Positions 1 through 6,255 of a stretch of DNA of 10,253 bases are shown piece by piece. The notes under the pieces were generated by a model. The model was not told the origin of the DNA. It saw only the letters and a list, made by a program, of their open reading frames with translations, and did not search any database. Every line of letters starts with the position of its first letter. Within the stretch, counting starts at the first letter, position 1. The translations under genes and the position numbers were made by a program. Origin of the DNA: Clostridiales bacterium UBA8960 (GTDB lineage: Bacteria; Bacillota; Clostridia; Peptostreptococcales; Acidaminobacteraceae); NCBI GenBank assembly GCA_003482695.1, contig DMYC01000204.1, forward strand, positions 1 through 10,253, in the 5' to 3' direction.

Positions 1-109
1 TCTTCTCCCATCCAGACTTTACTGTCGGTCTTGGAATTTCACCAAGTCAACCATTTTCACGGTTCGTGGACTATACCACCGGTCGGGAATTTCACCCTGC
101 CCTGAAGAA
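1..109 (-). ncRNA. FMN riboswitch (RFN element), 3' end at the window edge
   Basis: Read on the minus strand, this stretch carries the conserved blocks of the FMN riboswitch in order: AGGGCAGGGTGAAATTCCC, GACCGGTGGTA, GTCCACGA, GGTGAAATTCC, GACCGACAGT, and AGTCTGGATGGGAGAAG. The P1 closing helix is visible, with TCTTC (minus strand of 104-108) pairing with GAAGA (minus strand of 1-5). The aptamer binds FMN and, in Firmicutes, normally turns off riboflavin biosynthesis or the riboflavin transporter gene ribU by termination or by hiding the ribosome site. The expression platform and the controlled gene lie beyond position 1, so the target and mechanism cannot be read here. The aptamer identity itself is near certain. 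Confidence 0.97.
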
Positions 110-125
110 CTATTAAGTTGATTAA

Positions 126-154
126 AAGATAACATAGTTTTAGAAGTGTGTCAA
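126..154 (-). promoter_or_regulatory. Promoter of the FMN-riboswitch transcript
   Basis: On the minus strand a perfect -35 TTGACA (149-154) is followed by a 17-nt spacer and a -10 TATCTT (126-131). Transcription would start near 119, about ten bases before the first riboswitch helix, which is the expected arrangement. It points away from the cold-shock gene promoter at 213-241, so the two units are divergent and do not overlap. Confidence 0.85.
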
Positions 155-212
155 CTCTCACAAGCATTAAGAAAATGAAATGAAAAACAAAATAAAAAAT
201 TGAAATAAACAT

Positions 213-241
213 TTGACAAGATCATTTATATGAGGTAAGAT
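213..241 (+). promoter_or_regulatory. Promoter of the cold-shock protein gene
   Basis: A consensus -35 TTGACA (213-218), a 17-nt spacer and a -10 TAAGAT (236-241) predict a sigma-A start near 248. This gives an untranslated leader of about 105 nt before the ATG at 353, unusually long for a 67-codon gene but typical of cold-shock protein genes, whose leaders control mRNA folding and stability. Confidence 0.85.
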
Positions 242-284
242 TAGGTGTTGTTAAAATTTTTGGAAACAAATCATACAGTATCGA

Positions 285-344
285 CCTAATTTTAGATGCA
301 GTGGTTAACAGTTTCAAAAGATTAATGATAAAAAAATTAGGAGG
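285..344 (+). promoter_or_regulatory. Possible ribosome-site-masking helix in the csp leader
   Basis: CCTAATTTT (285-293) is perfectly complementary to AAAATTAGG (333-341). The second element ends inside the Shine-Dalgarno sequence AGGAGG (339-344), covering its first three bases. Folding would form a 9-bp, mostly A-U helix with a loop of about 39 nt that partly hides the ribosome site. Such an RNA would respond to temperature or to RNA chaperones, and Csp proteins are themselves RNA chaperones, so feedback is conceivable. The complementarity is seen directly; folding and function are inference. An AT-rich leader could give a 9-nt match by chance. Confidence 0.4.
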
Positions 345-352
345 TACACATT

Positions 353-556
353 ATGATGAATGGTACAGTTAAATGGTTTAACTCAGAAAAAGGATTTGGT
401 TTTATTACTGGTGATGACGGAAGAGACGTGTTCGCACACTTTTCACAAATCAACGTTGATGGCTTCAAAACTTTAGTTGAAGGCCAACCAGTAAGCTACA
501 TCGTAGCTCAAGGCCCTAAAGGTCCTCAAGCTGAGAACATCACTATCTTAGGATAA
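353..556 (+). CDS. CspA/CspB-family cold-shock protein
   Basis: A 67-residue single-domain protein filling the whole cold-shock (OB-fold) family length. It has the N-terminal NGTVKWFN strand, the RNP1 RNA-binding motif KGFGFI (residues 13-18) and RNP2 VFAHFS (26-31), followed by the usual LVEGQPVSY and GPQAENI segments. Such proteins bind single-stranded RNA and DNA in the cytoplasm, melt mRNA structure, and support translation in the cold or during growth transitions. The start at 353 is preferred because AGGAGG (339-344) lies 8 nt upstream. The adjacent ATG at 356 would give the more common MNGTVKWF beginning and remains possible. The gene has its own promoter, a long leader and two downstream terminators, so it is monocistronic. 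Which Csp paralogue it is cannot be told. Confidence 0.97.
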   Translation: MMNGTVKWFNSEKGFGFITGDDGRDVFAHFSQINVDGFKTLVEGQPVSYIVAQGPKGPQAENITILG

Positions 557-565
557 TATGTCTCT

Positions 566-595
566 AAACCCTTCTACTTAGTAGAAGGGTTTTTT
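566..595 (+). terminator. Intrinsic terminator of the csp gene
   Basis: A perfect 12-bp hairpin pairs AAACCCTTCTAC (566-577) with GTAGAAGGGTTT (581-592) across a three-base TTA loop, and the 3' arm runs into a T tract ending at 595. It lies 9 nt after the csp stop codon, a classic rho-independent terminator. Confidence 0.93.
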
Positions 596-624
596 AATTG
601 AAAAAAACGTATTTAAACGCAACT

Positions 625-652
625 ATCCCCGTATGATTACGGGGATTTTTTT
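625..652 (+). terminator. Second, tandem intrinsic terminator
   Basis: ATCCCCGTA (625-633) pairs perfectly with TACGGGGAT (638-646) around a TGAT loop, followed by a run of seven T (646-652). It stands 29 nt after the first terminator and directly before the next gene's promoter. It would catch read-through from csp and insulate the c-di-GMP gene. A role as a conditional attenuator is possible but nothing else in the sequence supports it. Confidence 0.85.
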
Positions 653-662
653 GTATCAGGTG

Positions 663-671
663 TGTTATAAT
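663..671 (+). promoter_or_regulatory. Extended -10 promoter of the GGDEF-EAL gene
   Basis: TGTTATAAT (663-671) is a perfect extended -10 (TGn plus TATAAT). The -35 position falls in the second terminator's 3' arm and T tract (643-648) and is poor, as is common when an extended -10 is present. The start would lie near 678, which places the ATG at 670 outside the transcript and argues for the downstream start at 700. Confidence 0.7.
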
Positions 672-699
672 GGCTAATAGAGGGGATGTGAAATCAATT

Positions 700-3258
700 A
701 TGAGACATTATAAGAAGGCTTCAAGAATTGCAATTTACATATTAATCATGATGGCATTTGTTCACGGCACAAGTTATGCAGGTGTTCAAAAAGATGTGTT
801 GATCATCAACTCTTACCATTTTGGCTTGTCATGGACAGATGAGTCAACGACCGCTGAGATTGAAACCATAAAAAGAGATTATCATGGCGATGTTCGTTTT
901 TATGTTGAATATATGGATTGGAAAGAACATCCCACTATAGAGTCAAAAGAATTGTTTAAAGCCATGATTATGACCAAATATGCGAATCGTTCGTTCGATT
1001 TGATTATTGCTGCTGATGACGCAGCATTTTCATTTGTGCTTGAAAATAGAGATTTAATGTTTCTAGATTTACCGATCGTCTTTCATGGCATCAGCGAGTC
1101 GAGTTATGTCGATCTCGTGGAACAGCCCGTCAACATGACCGGTGTGCTAGAAATAGTGGACATAAAGACGACACTTGAAGTTGCACATTTAGTAAACCCT
1201 GAGATGAAAACCTTTTATATTATACACGATCAGACTGAGAGCGGTAAAGCCATGGGAGAAGCGGCTGCAGAAGAGGTCGTCAAGAATTATCCAGAACTTG
1301 GTGTCGTCATCATTACGGATATGACCATAGACGGAATCGCTGAATTTGTTGAGAGTCTAACAAATAAAGACAGTATACTTATGACGGCATATTATACGGA
1401 TATAGATGGAAGAAACATAAATTTCGAAGACATGATAGAAAAAGTGAGCCAATCAACGGATGCTGCAGTGTTTTCCCTTTATGATTTTTCGGTTGGAACT
1501 GGGGCACTGGGTGGCAATATGCTCAGCGCGAGAATGATAGGCGAGCATGCAGGTGCATTGTCGACGCAAATATTGAATGGAGAAAATCCGGATGACCTTT
1601 CCATCATAAGAGACAATATGCATTTAAATGCAATCGATTATGATGCTGCAGTAAAACATAATATCGATTTTAACAAGCTACCTGATGAAACGTTGATTTT
1701 GAATAGACCCATCTCAAAATTGGAACTCTATCGAGAGGTCATTATAATCGCTGCAGCGATTATTGCGATTTTAACGGTGTTTTTAACCCTTTTGTCCATA
1801 GCACTTAAAAATACGATTAAACTTAAGAACGAACTTGCTGAAAAAAATATGGAACTTAAGGGCTTGTATGATGAAATCGCAGCCTCAGAAGAAGAACTAA
1901 AAGCGCAGTTCGATGCCTTAAACGATTTATATGAACAGCTTAGGGAAAGCAAAGAGCAAAGTGAAAAGGTGTCTGCTGAAATCAGATATGCCGCATATCA
2001 CGATGCTTTAACGGGCTACTGGAATAAAGCAGCTCTAGATGAGTTGGTCAAGAATGATGGGTTTAATCGGTATGCGCTGTTGTTAGTGGATATTGATCAT
2101 TTTAAGAGAATCAACGATACAATGGGGCATCAATTTGGAGATAAGTATATACAGGAATTAGGTAGATTGCTCAAAGAACAGTTGGATGACGACGGAAAAA
2201 TATTCAGGATCAACGGGGATGAATTTGTCATCTACTATCAATTTGATTCAACAGAATCGCTTTCGATTTTCAGTGAAAAGATTTTAAATGCACTCAACAC
2301 AGTCGTACAGGTCGAATATAGCAGTTTTTCGAATACAGTAAGTGTTGGAGTTGCAGTTCATCCTGAAGATGGTGAAACGCTGGAGGTCTTGTTGACAAGA
2401 GCGGACCTTGCCATGTATAAAGCGAAAGAGACTGGTCGTAGTAGGGCCGTCCGATATGAAAATACAATGGTTGACCATATCATTTGGCGCGTTGAGCGCG
2501 AGGAAGCGCTGAAAAAGGCATTGGAACGACATGAGTTTTCTCTGGTTTATCAGCCTCAAATTGACTGTTTTACAAAAGAGATAATTGGATTTGAAGCGCT
2601 AATCAGATGGTATAATCCTGAACTGGGTCATATTCCACCACTAGAGTTTATTCCAATTGCTGAGGAGACGCAACTTATCATGCCGATTGGGAAATGGGTT
2701 GTCGAAGAAGCCGCATCCTTCTTGCATCAAATGCAAAAAAGATATGGCACAGCGTTTCAAATGGCGGTCAATGTTTCTGTGACTCAGTTGATCCAAGAGG
2801 ACTTTGTAAAAATGACAATGGACATCTTAACGAAAAGCGATATCAATCCGGAACACTTTGTTCTTGAGATTACAGAATCTGTTCTGATGCAAGCCATCGA
2901 TGCGTCGATTGAAAAGTTGAACACATTACAAAAGTACGGTGTGAAAGTCTCACTTGACGATTTCGGGACAGGGTATTCTTCTTTAAGTTATTTGAAGACG
3001 CTTCCCATAGATATACTCAAAATCGACAAATCTTTTGTGGACTCAATAGGGGATTCAGACGATCAAGTGGATTTAGTCGAAATCATCGTCAGATTAGGTA
3101 AGCAACTCAACATGAAGTTAGTGGCTGAAGGTGTTGAACATAAAGAGCAGCTAAGTGCGTTACAAGCTGTAAATTGTGATGCCATGCAGGGGTATTATTA
3201 TTCTAAGCCGCTCGACGAACTAGGTTGCTTTAAATTGTTGGATGAGGTGTTTCAATAG
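700..3258 (+). CDS. Membrane c-di-GMP enzyme: ABC-type sensor, GGDEF and EAL domains
   Basis: An 852-residue protein that probably makes and/or breaks cyclic di-GMP in response to an extracellular ligand. Numbering is from ATG 700. Residues 1-27 form a signal peptide ending in SYA. Residues 30-335 resemble the ABC_sub_bind periplasmic-binding fold used as a sensor (INSYHFGLSWTDE near its start). A membrane helix spans about 347-369 and a coiled coil about 370-430. In the GGDEF domain (about 430-585), metal-binding D464 is present. The signature is NGDEF (505-509), and the inhibitory RxxD site is replaced by DxxG. The EAL domain (about 600-850) keeps EALIRW (632-637), N691, E723, DDFGTG (753-758), K774, E810 and Q830, so phosphodiesterase activity is likely. 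GTG 688 is an alternative start. ATG 670 overlaps the -10 box and lacks a ribosome site. AGAGGGG (679-685) sits 14 nt before 700, which is rather far. Net activity and ligand are unknown. Confidence 0.93.
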   Translation: MRHYKKASRIAIYILIMMAFVHGTSYAGVQKDVLIINSYHFGLSWTDESTTAEIETIKRDYHGDVRFYVEYMDWKEHPTIESKELFKAMIMTKYANRSFDLIIAADDAAFSFVLENRDLMFLDLPIVFHGISESSYVDLVEQPVNMTGVLEIVDIKTTLEVAHLVNPEMKTFYIIHDQTESGKAMGEAAAEEVVKNYPELGVVIITDMTIDGIAEFVESLTNKDSILMTAYYTDIDGRNINFEDMIEKVSQSTDAAVFSLYDFSVGTGALGGNMLSARMIGEHAGALSTQILNGENPDDLSIIRDNMHLNAIDYDAAVKHNIDFNKLPDETLILNRPISKLELYREVIIIAAAIIAILTVFLTLLSIALKNTIKLKNELAEKNMELKGLYDEIAASEEELKAQFDALNDLYEQLRESKEQSEKVSAEIRYAAYHDALTGYWNKAALDELVKNDGFNRYALLLVDIDHFKRINDTMGHQFGDKYIQELGRLLKEQLDDDGKIFRINGDEFVIYYQFDSTESLSIFSEKILNALNTVVQVEYSSFSNTVSVGVAVHPEDGETLEVLLTRADLAMYKAKETGRSRAVRYENTMVDHIIWRVEREEALKKALERHEFSLVYQPQIDCFTKEIIGFEALIRWYNPELGHIPPLEFIPIAEETQLIMPIGKWVVEEAASFLHQMQKRYGTAFQMAVNVSVTQLIQEDFVKMTMDILTKSDINPEHFVLEITESVLMQAIDASIEKLNTLQKYGVKVSLDDFGTGYSSLSYLKTLPIDILKIDKSFVDSIGDSDDQVDLVEIIVRLGKQLNMKLVAEGVEHKEQLSALQAVNCDAMQGYYYSKPLDELGCFKLLDEVFQ

Positions 3259-3305
3259 CCTCTTTGCCCTCTCATAAATTTTCTAATGCTTCATAAATTA
3301 TGTGA

Positions 3306-3334
3306 TTGTAAGTTAAAATCAAATAGTTTATAAT
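3306..3334 (+). promoter_or_regulatory. Promoter of the OFA-family transporter gene
   Basis: TTGTAA (3306-3311), a 17-nt spacer and a perfect TATAAT (3329-3334) predict a start near 3341, giving a leader of about 37 nt. No terminator-like hairpin is visible between the preceding stop codon at 3258 and this promoter, so read-through from the c-di-GMP gene is possible. Confidence 0.8.
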
Positions 3335-3377
3335 GAGACGTTAGAGACTTTAATAAAATCATTGAGGGGGCTACAAA

Positions 3378-4589
3378 TTGAAATCAAACAAACAAGGCTG
3401 GATCGTCGTCGCAGCCGGAGTAGGCATTAACCTTGCATTTGGGGTGCTTTATGCATGGAGTATTTTCGCAGGAAAACTTCAAGAAACATTGGGGTGGAGT
3501 AAGACAGAATCTTCTATACCTTATACTGTCGCAATTATCATGTTTGCAGTCGTTATGATACCTGCTGGTCGGTTACAAGATAAAATCGGGCCGAAGTGGG
3601 TCGTTACGATTGGTGGACTTCTAATTGGACTCGGTTGTATTTTAGCGGGTTCCATGACAAGTATTTTGGGATTGACTATATCTTTCGGTGTCTTAGCAGG
3701 TTCAGGTATTGGACTTGGGTACGCTTCAACAACGCCACCGGCGCTTAAGTGGTTTCCACCTGAGAAAAAGGGCTTGATATCTGGAATCGTCGTTGGTGGG
3801 TTTGGACTTGCTACACTTTATATCGTACCACTAAGCAATTTCTTGCTTTCTAGATATGATGTGTTTACTTCTTTTAGAATAATGGGTGTTATTTTCTTGT
3901 GTATGACTTTACCACTGGCTCAGCTCGTGAAAAACCCGGACAAGCCGGTTGCGTCTACGAACAAGGCTGGTAAAGCGCCGATTGAAGACCGCACAGTGAC
4001 TGAAATGCTAAAAACGAAGCAGTTTTATATGCTGTGGTTTATGTTTTTCGCTGGAGCAACAGGTGGTCTGATGACGATCGGCAGCTTAAAACCAATCGTA
4101 AAAGCGATGCTTGGAGAGTCTGCAGCGCTTCAGCTTGTGGCCTTTGCTGCAATTGCAAACGCACTAGGTCGACCAATGGCTGGTGTGATTTCTGAGAAGC
4201 TGGGCAGGGGAAAAACCATGTCGATTTTATATGTGCTTCAGGCAGGCGCGTTATTTTTGTTTAATGGATTAAATAGCTTTGCTACAGTATTTATGGCAGC
4301 AGCGATGATCTATTTTGCTTATGGCTCGATGCTTTCTGTTTATCCATCTGCATGTGCAGATAACTATGGCACTAAAAATCTTGGATTAAACTACGGTATT
4401 CTTTTCTCTGCATGGGGAGCAGGAGGTGTGTTTGGACCGATTCTAGGTGGTAAAATAGCGGATGCAACAGGTTCTTATGAAGTCGCATTTTATGTGTCGG
4501 CTGCGATTTTAATCGTCGCGGCTGTTATGGGGCTATTTTACAAAACGAGTCAATCGAGACATTCTTATGTCGTTACCAGAAACGGTTAG
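3378..4589 (+). CDS. OFA-family MFS transporter (oxalate/formate antiporter-like)
   Basis: A 403-residue, 12-helix major facilitator carrier. The opening GWIVVAAGVGINLAFGVLYA and the early AWSIF are typical of the OFA (oxalate:formate antiporter) family, which moves small carboxylates across the cytoplasmic membrane. The MFS loop 2-3 motif is GRLQDKIG, and a second copy-like segment lies after helix 8 (SEKLGRGK). Arg265 in NALGRP probably corresponds to the substrate-binding Arg of helix 8 in OxlT. The helix 11 position where I recall OxlT having its essential lysine appears to be Trp346 (SAWGAGG), so oxalate itself is doubtful. The start is TTG, chosen because GAGGGGG (3364-3370) lies 7 nt upstream and the family's N-terminus begins there. 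It has its own promoter and terminator, and nothing beside it names a substrate. Confidence 0.9.
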   Translation: MKSNKQGWIVVAAGVGINLAFGVLYAWSIFAGKLQETLGWSKTESSIPYTVAIIMFAVVMIPAGRLQDKIGPKWVVTIGGLLIGLGCILAGSMTSILGLTISFGVLAGSGIGLGYASTTPPALKWFPPEKKGLISGIVVGGFGLATLYIVPLSNFLLSRYDVFTSFRIMGVIFLCMTLPLAQLVKNPDKPVASTNKAGKAPIEDRTVTEMLKTKQFYMLWFMFFAGATGGLMTIGSLKPIVKAMLGESAALQLVAFAAIANALGRPMAGVISEKLGRGKTMSILYVLQAGALFLFNGLNSFATVFMAAAMIYFAYGSMLSVYPSACADNYGTKNLGLNYGILFSAWGAGGVFGPILGGKIADATGSYEVAFYVSAAILIVAAVMGLFYKTSQSRHSYVVTRNG

Positions 4590-4614
4590 TCACATTTTAA
4601 TCAGTTTAATCATG

Positions 4615-4647
4615 AGGCATCCAGGAAAATTCCTGGGTGTCTTTTTT
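4615..4647 (+). terminator. Intrinsic terminator of the MFS gene
   Basis: AGGCATCCAGGA (4615-4626) pairs with TCCTGGGTGTCT (4631-4642), with two G-U pairs, around an AAAT loop, and six T follow (4642-4647). It ends the MFS transcript 26 nt after the stop codon and just before the next promoter. Confidence 0.88.
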
Positions 4648-4662
4648 ATTTACATGGCTTTA

Positions 4663-4671
4663 TGCTACAAT
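4663..4671 (+). promoter_or_regulatory. Extended -10 promoter of the VOC-DUF4440 gene
   Basis: TGCTACAAT (4663-4671) is an extended -10 element placed directly after the MFS terminator. The -35 region overlaps the terminator's T tract and is weak. A TATAAT also occurs at 4685-4690 but lies too close to the ribosome site to be the main element. The predicted start is near 4678, 27 nt before the ATG. Confidence 0.55.
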
Positions 4672-4704
4672 AGTCGTATAACAATATAATTGAGGAGGCT
4701 CAAT

Positions 4705-5481
4705 ATGAAATCTTATCTATCTCAAATGACTTTTATGTATTTTGATCAACTCGAAGCTGTAAAACCTTTTTTTGAAGACGTTTTAAATTTGGAAAAGGTG
4801 TTTGAGCCAGAGTGGGCTGTCGTCTATAAAGTTTGCAGTGGCGCTTATTTGGGAGCCGTTGATGCAAGTCGAGGGTCAATAGATCCAGGTGTTCGAGGCG
4901 GAACTTTAATCAGTTTAACCGTCGATGATGTAATGTCACACTATGATAGAATTGCCTCATCGTCTCTGATTACTCAACTCACTGAGATTAAAGAGTTTGA
5001 GGATATTGGCGTTAAATCATTCTTTTTTAAGGGGCCACAAGGTTATGATTTCGAGATACAAACATTTACAAAGGACTCGTCAAATTTTACAGGTAGAAAC
5101 TTGAGTTCTGATGGTTTAGAGCTATTTGAAGTGGAAAAAGAATTCTGTATTGCAACGGCCCTTGAAGGTGCAGTAGGGTGGGCGCGATATTTTGCGGAAG
5201 ATGGTAAAATGTTGACGAAAAGTGGCAAGACGATCGATGGCAAAACAAATATTGAAAACGCCATGAAACCACTTTTTTCACTTGATCAAATTAGGTTCGA
5301 GTGGCAGCCGATAAACGCTGAACTATCTATGGACAAGACCTTGGGCTATACTTATGGTCAGTATACGCGTGAATATTTAAGTCCGGATAAAGAAAAAATT
5401 TGTGAGACAGGTATGTATATGTCGATTTGGAGAAAACAAGCAGACGGTTCATGGCGAATCGCAATAGATGGTGGCAATTAA
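4705..5481 (+). CDS. Two-domain protein: glyoxalase/VOC-like plus SnoaL/DUF4440-like
   Basis: A 258-residue cytoplasmic protein of unknown reaction, with no signal peptide or membrane segment. Residues 1 to about 122 look like a vicinal-oxygen-chelate module: an opening strand, a helix in PFFEDVLNLEKVFE, and the family's closing GPQGYDFEIQ (about 111-119) with the conserved Glu117. The usual N-terminal metal-binding His is not seen, so metal chemistry is doubtful. Residues about 132-258 match the NTF2-like SnoaL/DUF4440 fold: WARYFAEDGKML, a GKTIDGKTNI turn, and the terminal SIWRKQADGSWRIAIDGGN strand pair. The start at ATG 4705 is supported by AGGAGG (4693-4698) 6 nt upstream. An in-frame TTG at 4690 lies ahead of that site and is unlikely. 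The gene appears monocistronic. A binding, detoxification or hydrolase/isomerase role are all possible and I cannot choose. Confidence 0.85.
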   Translation: MKSYLSQMTFMYFDQLEAVKPFFEDVLNLEKVFEPEWAVVYKVCSGAYLGAVDASRGSIDPGVRGGTLISLTVDDVMSHYDRIASSSLITQLTEIKEFEDIGVKSFFFKGPQGYDFEIQTFTKDSSNFTGRNLSSDGLELFEVEKEFCIATALEGAVGWARYFAEDGKMLTKSGKTIDGKTNIENAMKPLFSLDQIRFEWQPINAELSMDKTLGYTYGQYTREYLSPDKEKICETGMYMSIWRKQADGSWRIAIDGGN

Positions 5482-5553
5482 AAAGAGTGGTATAAACATT
5501 TAATGGTTTTTTTAAATGGTTGAAAAAGACGCATCGAATAAATCTGATAATTC

Positions 5554-5562
5554 TGGTATAAT
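5554..5562 (+). promoter_or_regulatory. Promoter of the plsY-like operon
   Basis: TGGTATAAT (5554-5562) is a perfect extended -10 with no good -35 at the standard distance (a TTGAAA at 5520-5525 is too far). The predicted start is near 5569, about 33 nt before the first ATG of the four-gene unit. Confidence 0.65.
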
Positions 5563-5601
5563 AATTTGGGTGTATAAAATGAAGAGGGGTGACAGCATTC
5601 C

Positions 5602-6237
5602 ATGATGGACTTTTTAATTGTGCTTTCAATCGGGTATTTGTTCGGGAATTTCCAAACATCATATTTGCTTGGAAAGTGGATTTACAAATTAGATGTTCGA
5701 GCATTGGGTAGAGGTAATGCTGGTGCATCAAACGCGACAGAATCCCTTGGATTCAAGTTTGGCGTTTTAGTAGGTGTCTTGGACATTCTCAAAGCGATCG
5801 TTTCAATCTGGATGATTAAGGTGATGTTCAATGTCGGATTTGATTCAAGCGGGAGTATGCTTTTATACTTAAATGGTTTAGGCGTTATATTAGGCCATAA
5901 TTTTCCTTTTTTCATGAAGTTTAAAGGCGGTAAGGGAACAGCCTCATTGGTTGGAATGATGCTTGGTTTAAACCCGTTTTTCGGTTTGGGTGGCATGCTG
6001 ATTTTACTAATAACCTCTTTGGTTTTTGATTACATCGCAATTGGCACTTTTGCACTGGTCGTATACACGATTATCGTGACGGTCTTAATGGACGCCGGAA
6101 GTGGTCCAATTGCAATTTCAGTAATAATTGCTTTCATGAGTACTTTTTTACATCGCAAAAACTACATTAGAATTCTACGAAAAGAAGAAAGTAAGGTTTC
6201 TAGAGTCTTGGGCAAACTAAAAAAAGGTAAAAAATAA
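5602..6237 (+). CDS. plsY: Divergent PlsY-type acyl-phosphate:glycerol-3-phosphate acyltransferase
   Basis: A 211-residue membrane protein of the PlsY/DUF205 family, which transfers an acyl group from acyl-phosphate to glycerol-3-phosphate, giving lysophosphatidic acid and free phosphate, the first step of phospholipid synthesis. About five membrane helices are visible. Motif 2, the phosphate loop, is present as GRGNAGASN (36-44) after DVR (31-33). Motif 3 is GHNFPFFMKFKGGKGTA (98-114), with His99 and Asn100 kept. Motif 1, normally GSIP with an essential Ser, reads GNFQTSY (15-21), with Asn16 at the Ser position. This makes it a divergent copy, perhaps a paralogue of the housekeeping enzyme. 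The start at 5602 is backed by GGGGTGA (5586-5592) 9 nt upstream; ATG 5605 is possible. It leads a unit continued 18 nt downstream by a phosphate carrier. Confidence 0.88.
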   Translation: MMDFLIVLSIGYLFGNFQTSYLLGKWIYKLDVRALGRGNAGASNATESLGFKFGVLVGVLDILKAIVSIWMIKVMFNVGFDSSGSMLLYLNGLGVILGHNFPFFMKFKGGKGTASLVGMMLGLNPFFGLGGMLILLITSLVFDYIAIGTFALVVYTIIVTVLMDAGSGPIAISVIIAFMSTFLHRKNYIRILRKEESKVSRVLGKLKKGKK

Positions 6238-6255
6238 AAAGGATGAGGTGAGCAA

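Noticed and set aside
1..352. FMN riboswitch control of the cold-shock gene
   Set aside because: The aptamer is on the opposite strand and transcribed away from csp. The csp promoter lies beyond it, so csp RNA does not contain the riboswitch.
3273..3299. Repeated CATAAATT between the GGDEF-EAL and MFS genes as operator half-sites
   Set aside because: The copies are short and AT-rich, lie upstream of the promoter, and are not arranged as a palindrome. Chance explains them.
4690..4704. TTG at 4690 as the start of the VOC-DUF4440 protein
   Set aside because: It is ahead of the AGGAGG ribosome site, which would then be inside the coding region. ATG 4705 is correctly spaced.
5497..5518. Inverted repeat CATTTAA/TTAAATG after the VOC-DUF4440 gene as a terminator
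   Set aside because: The stem is only seven A-T-rich pairs with the T run in the loop rather than after the stem. It is too weak to call, so how that transcript ends remains open.
5327..5731. A 134-codon minus-strand open frame across the VOC-DUF4440 end and the plsY start
   Set aside because: It overlaps two well-supported plus-strand genes and their promoter, and its translation resembles no protein family.
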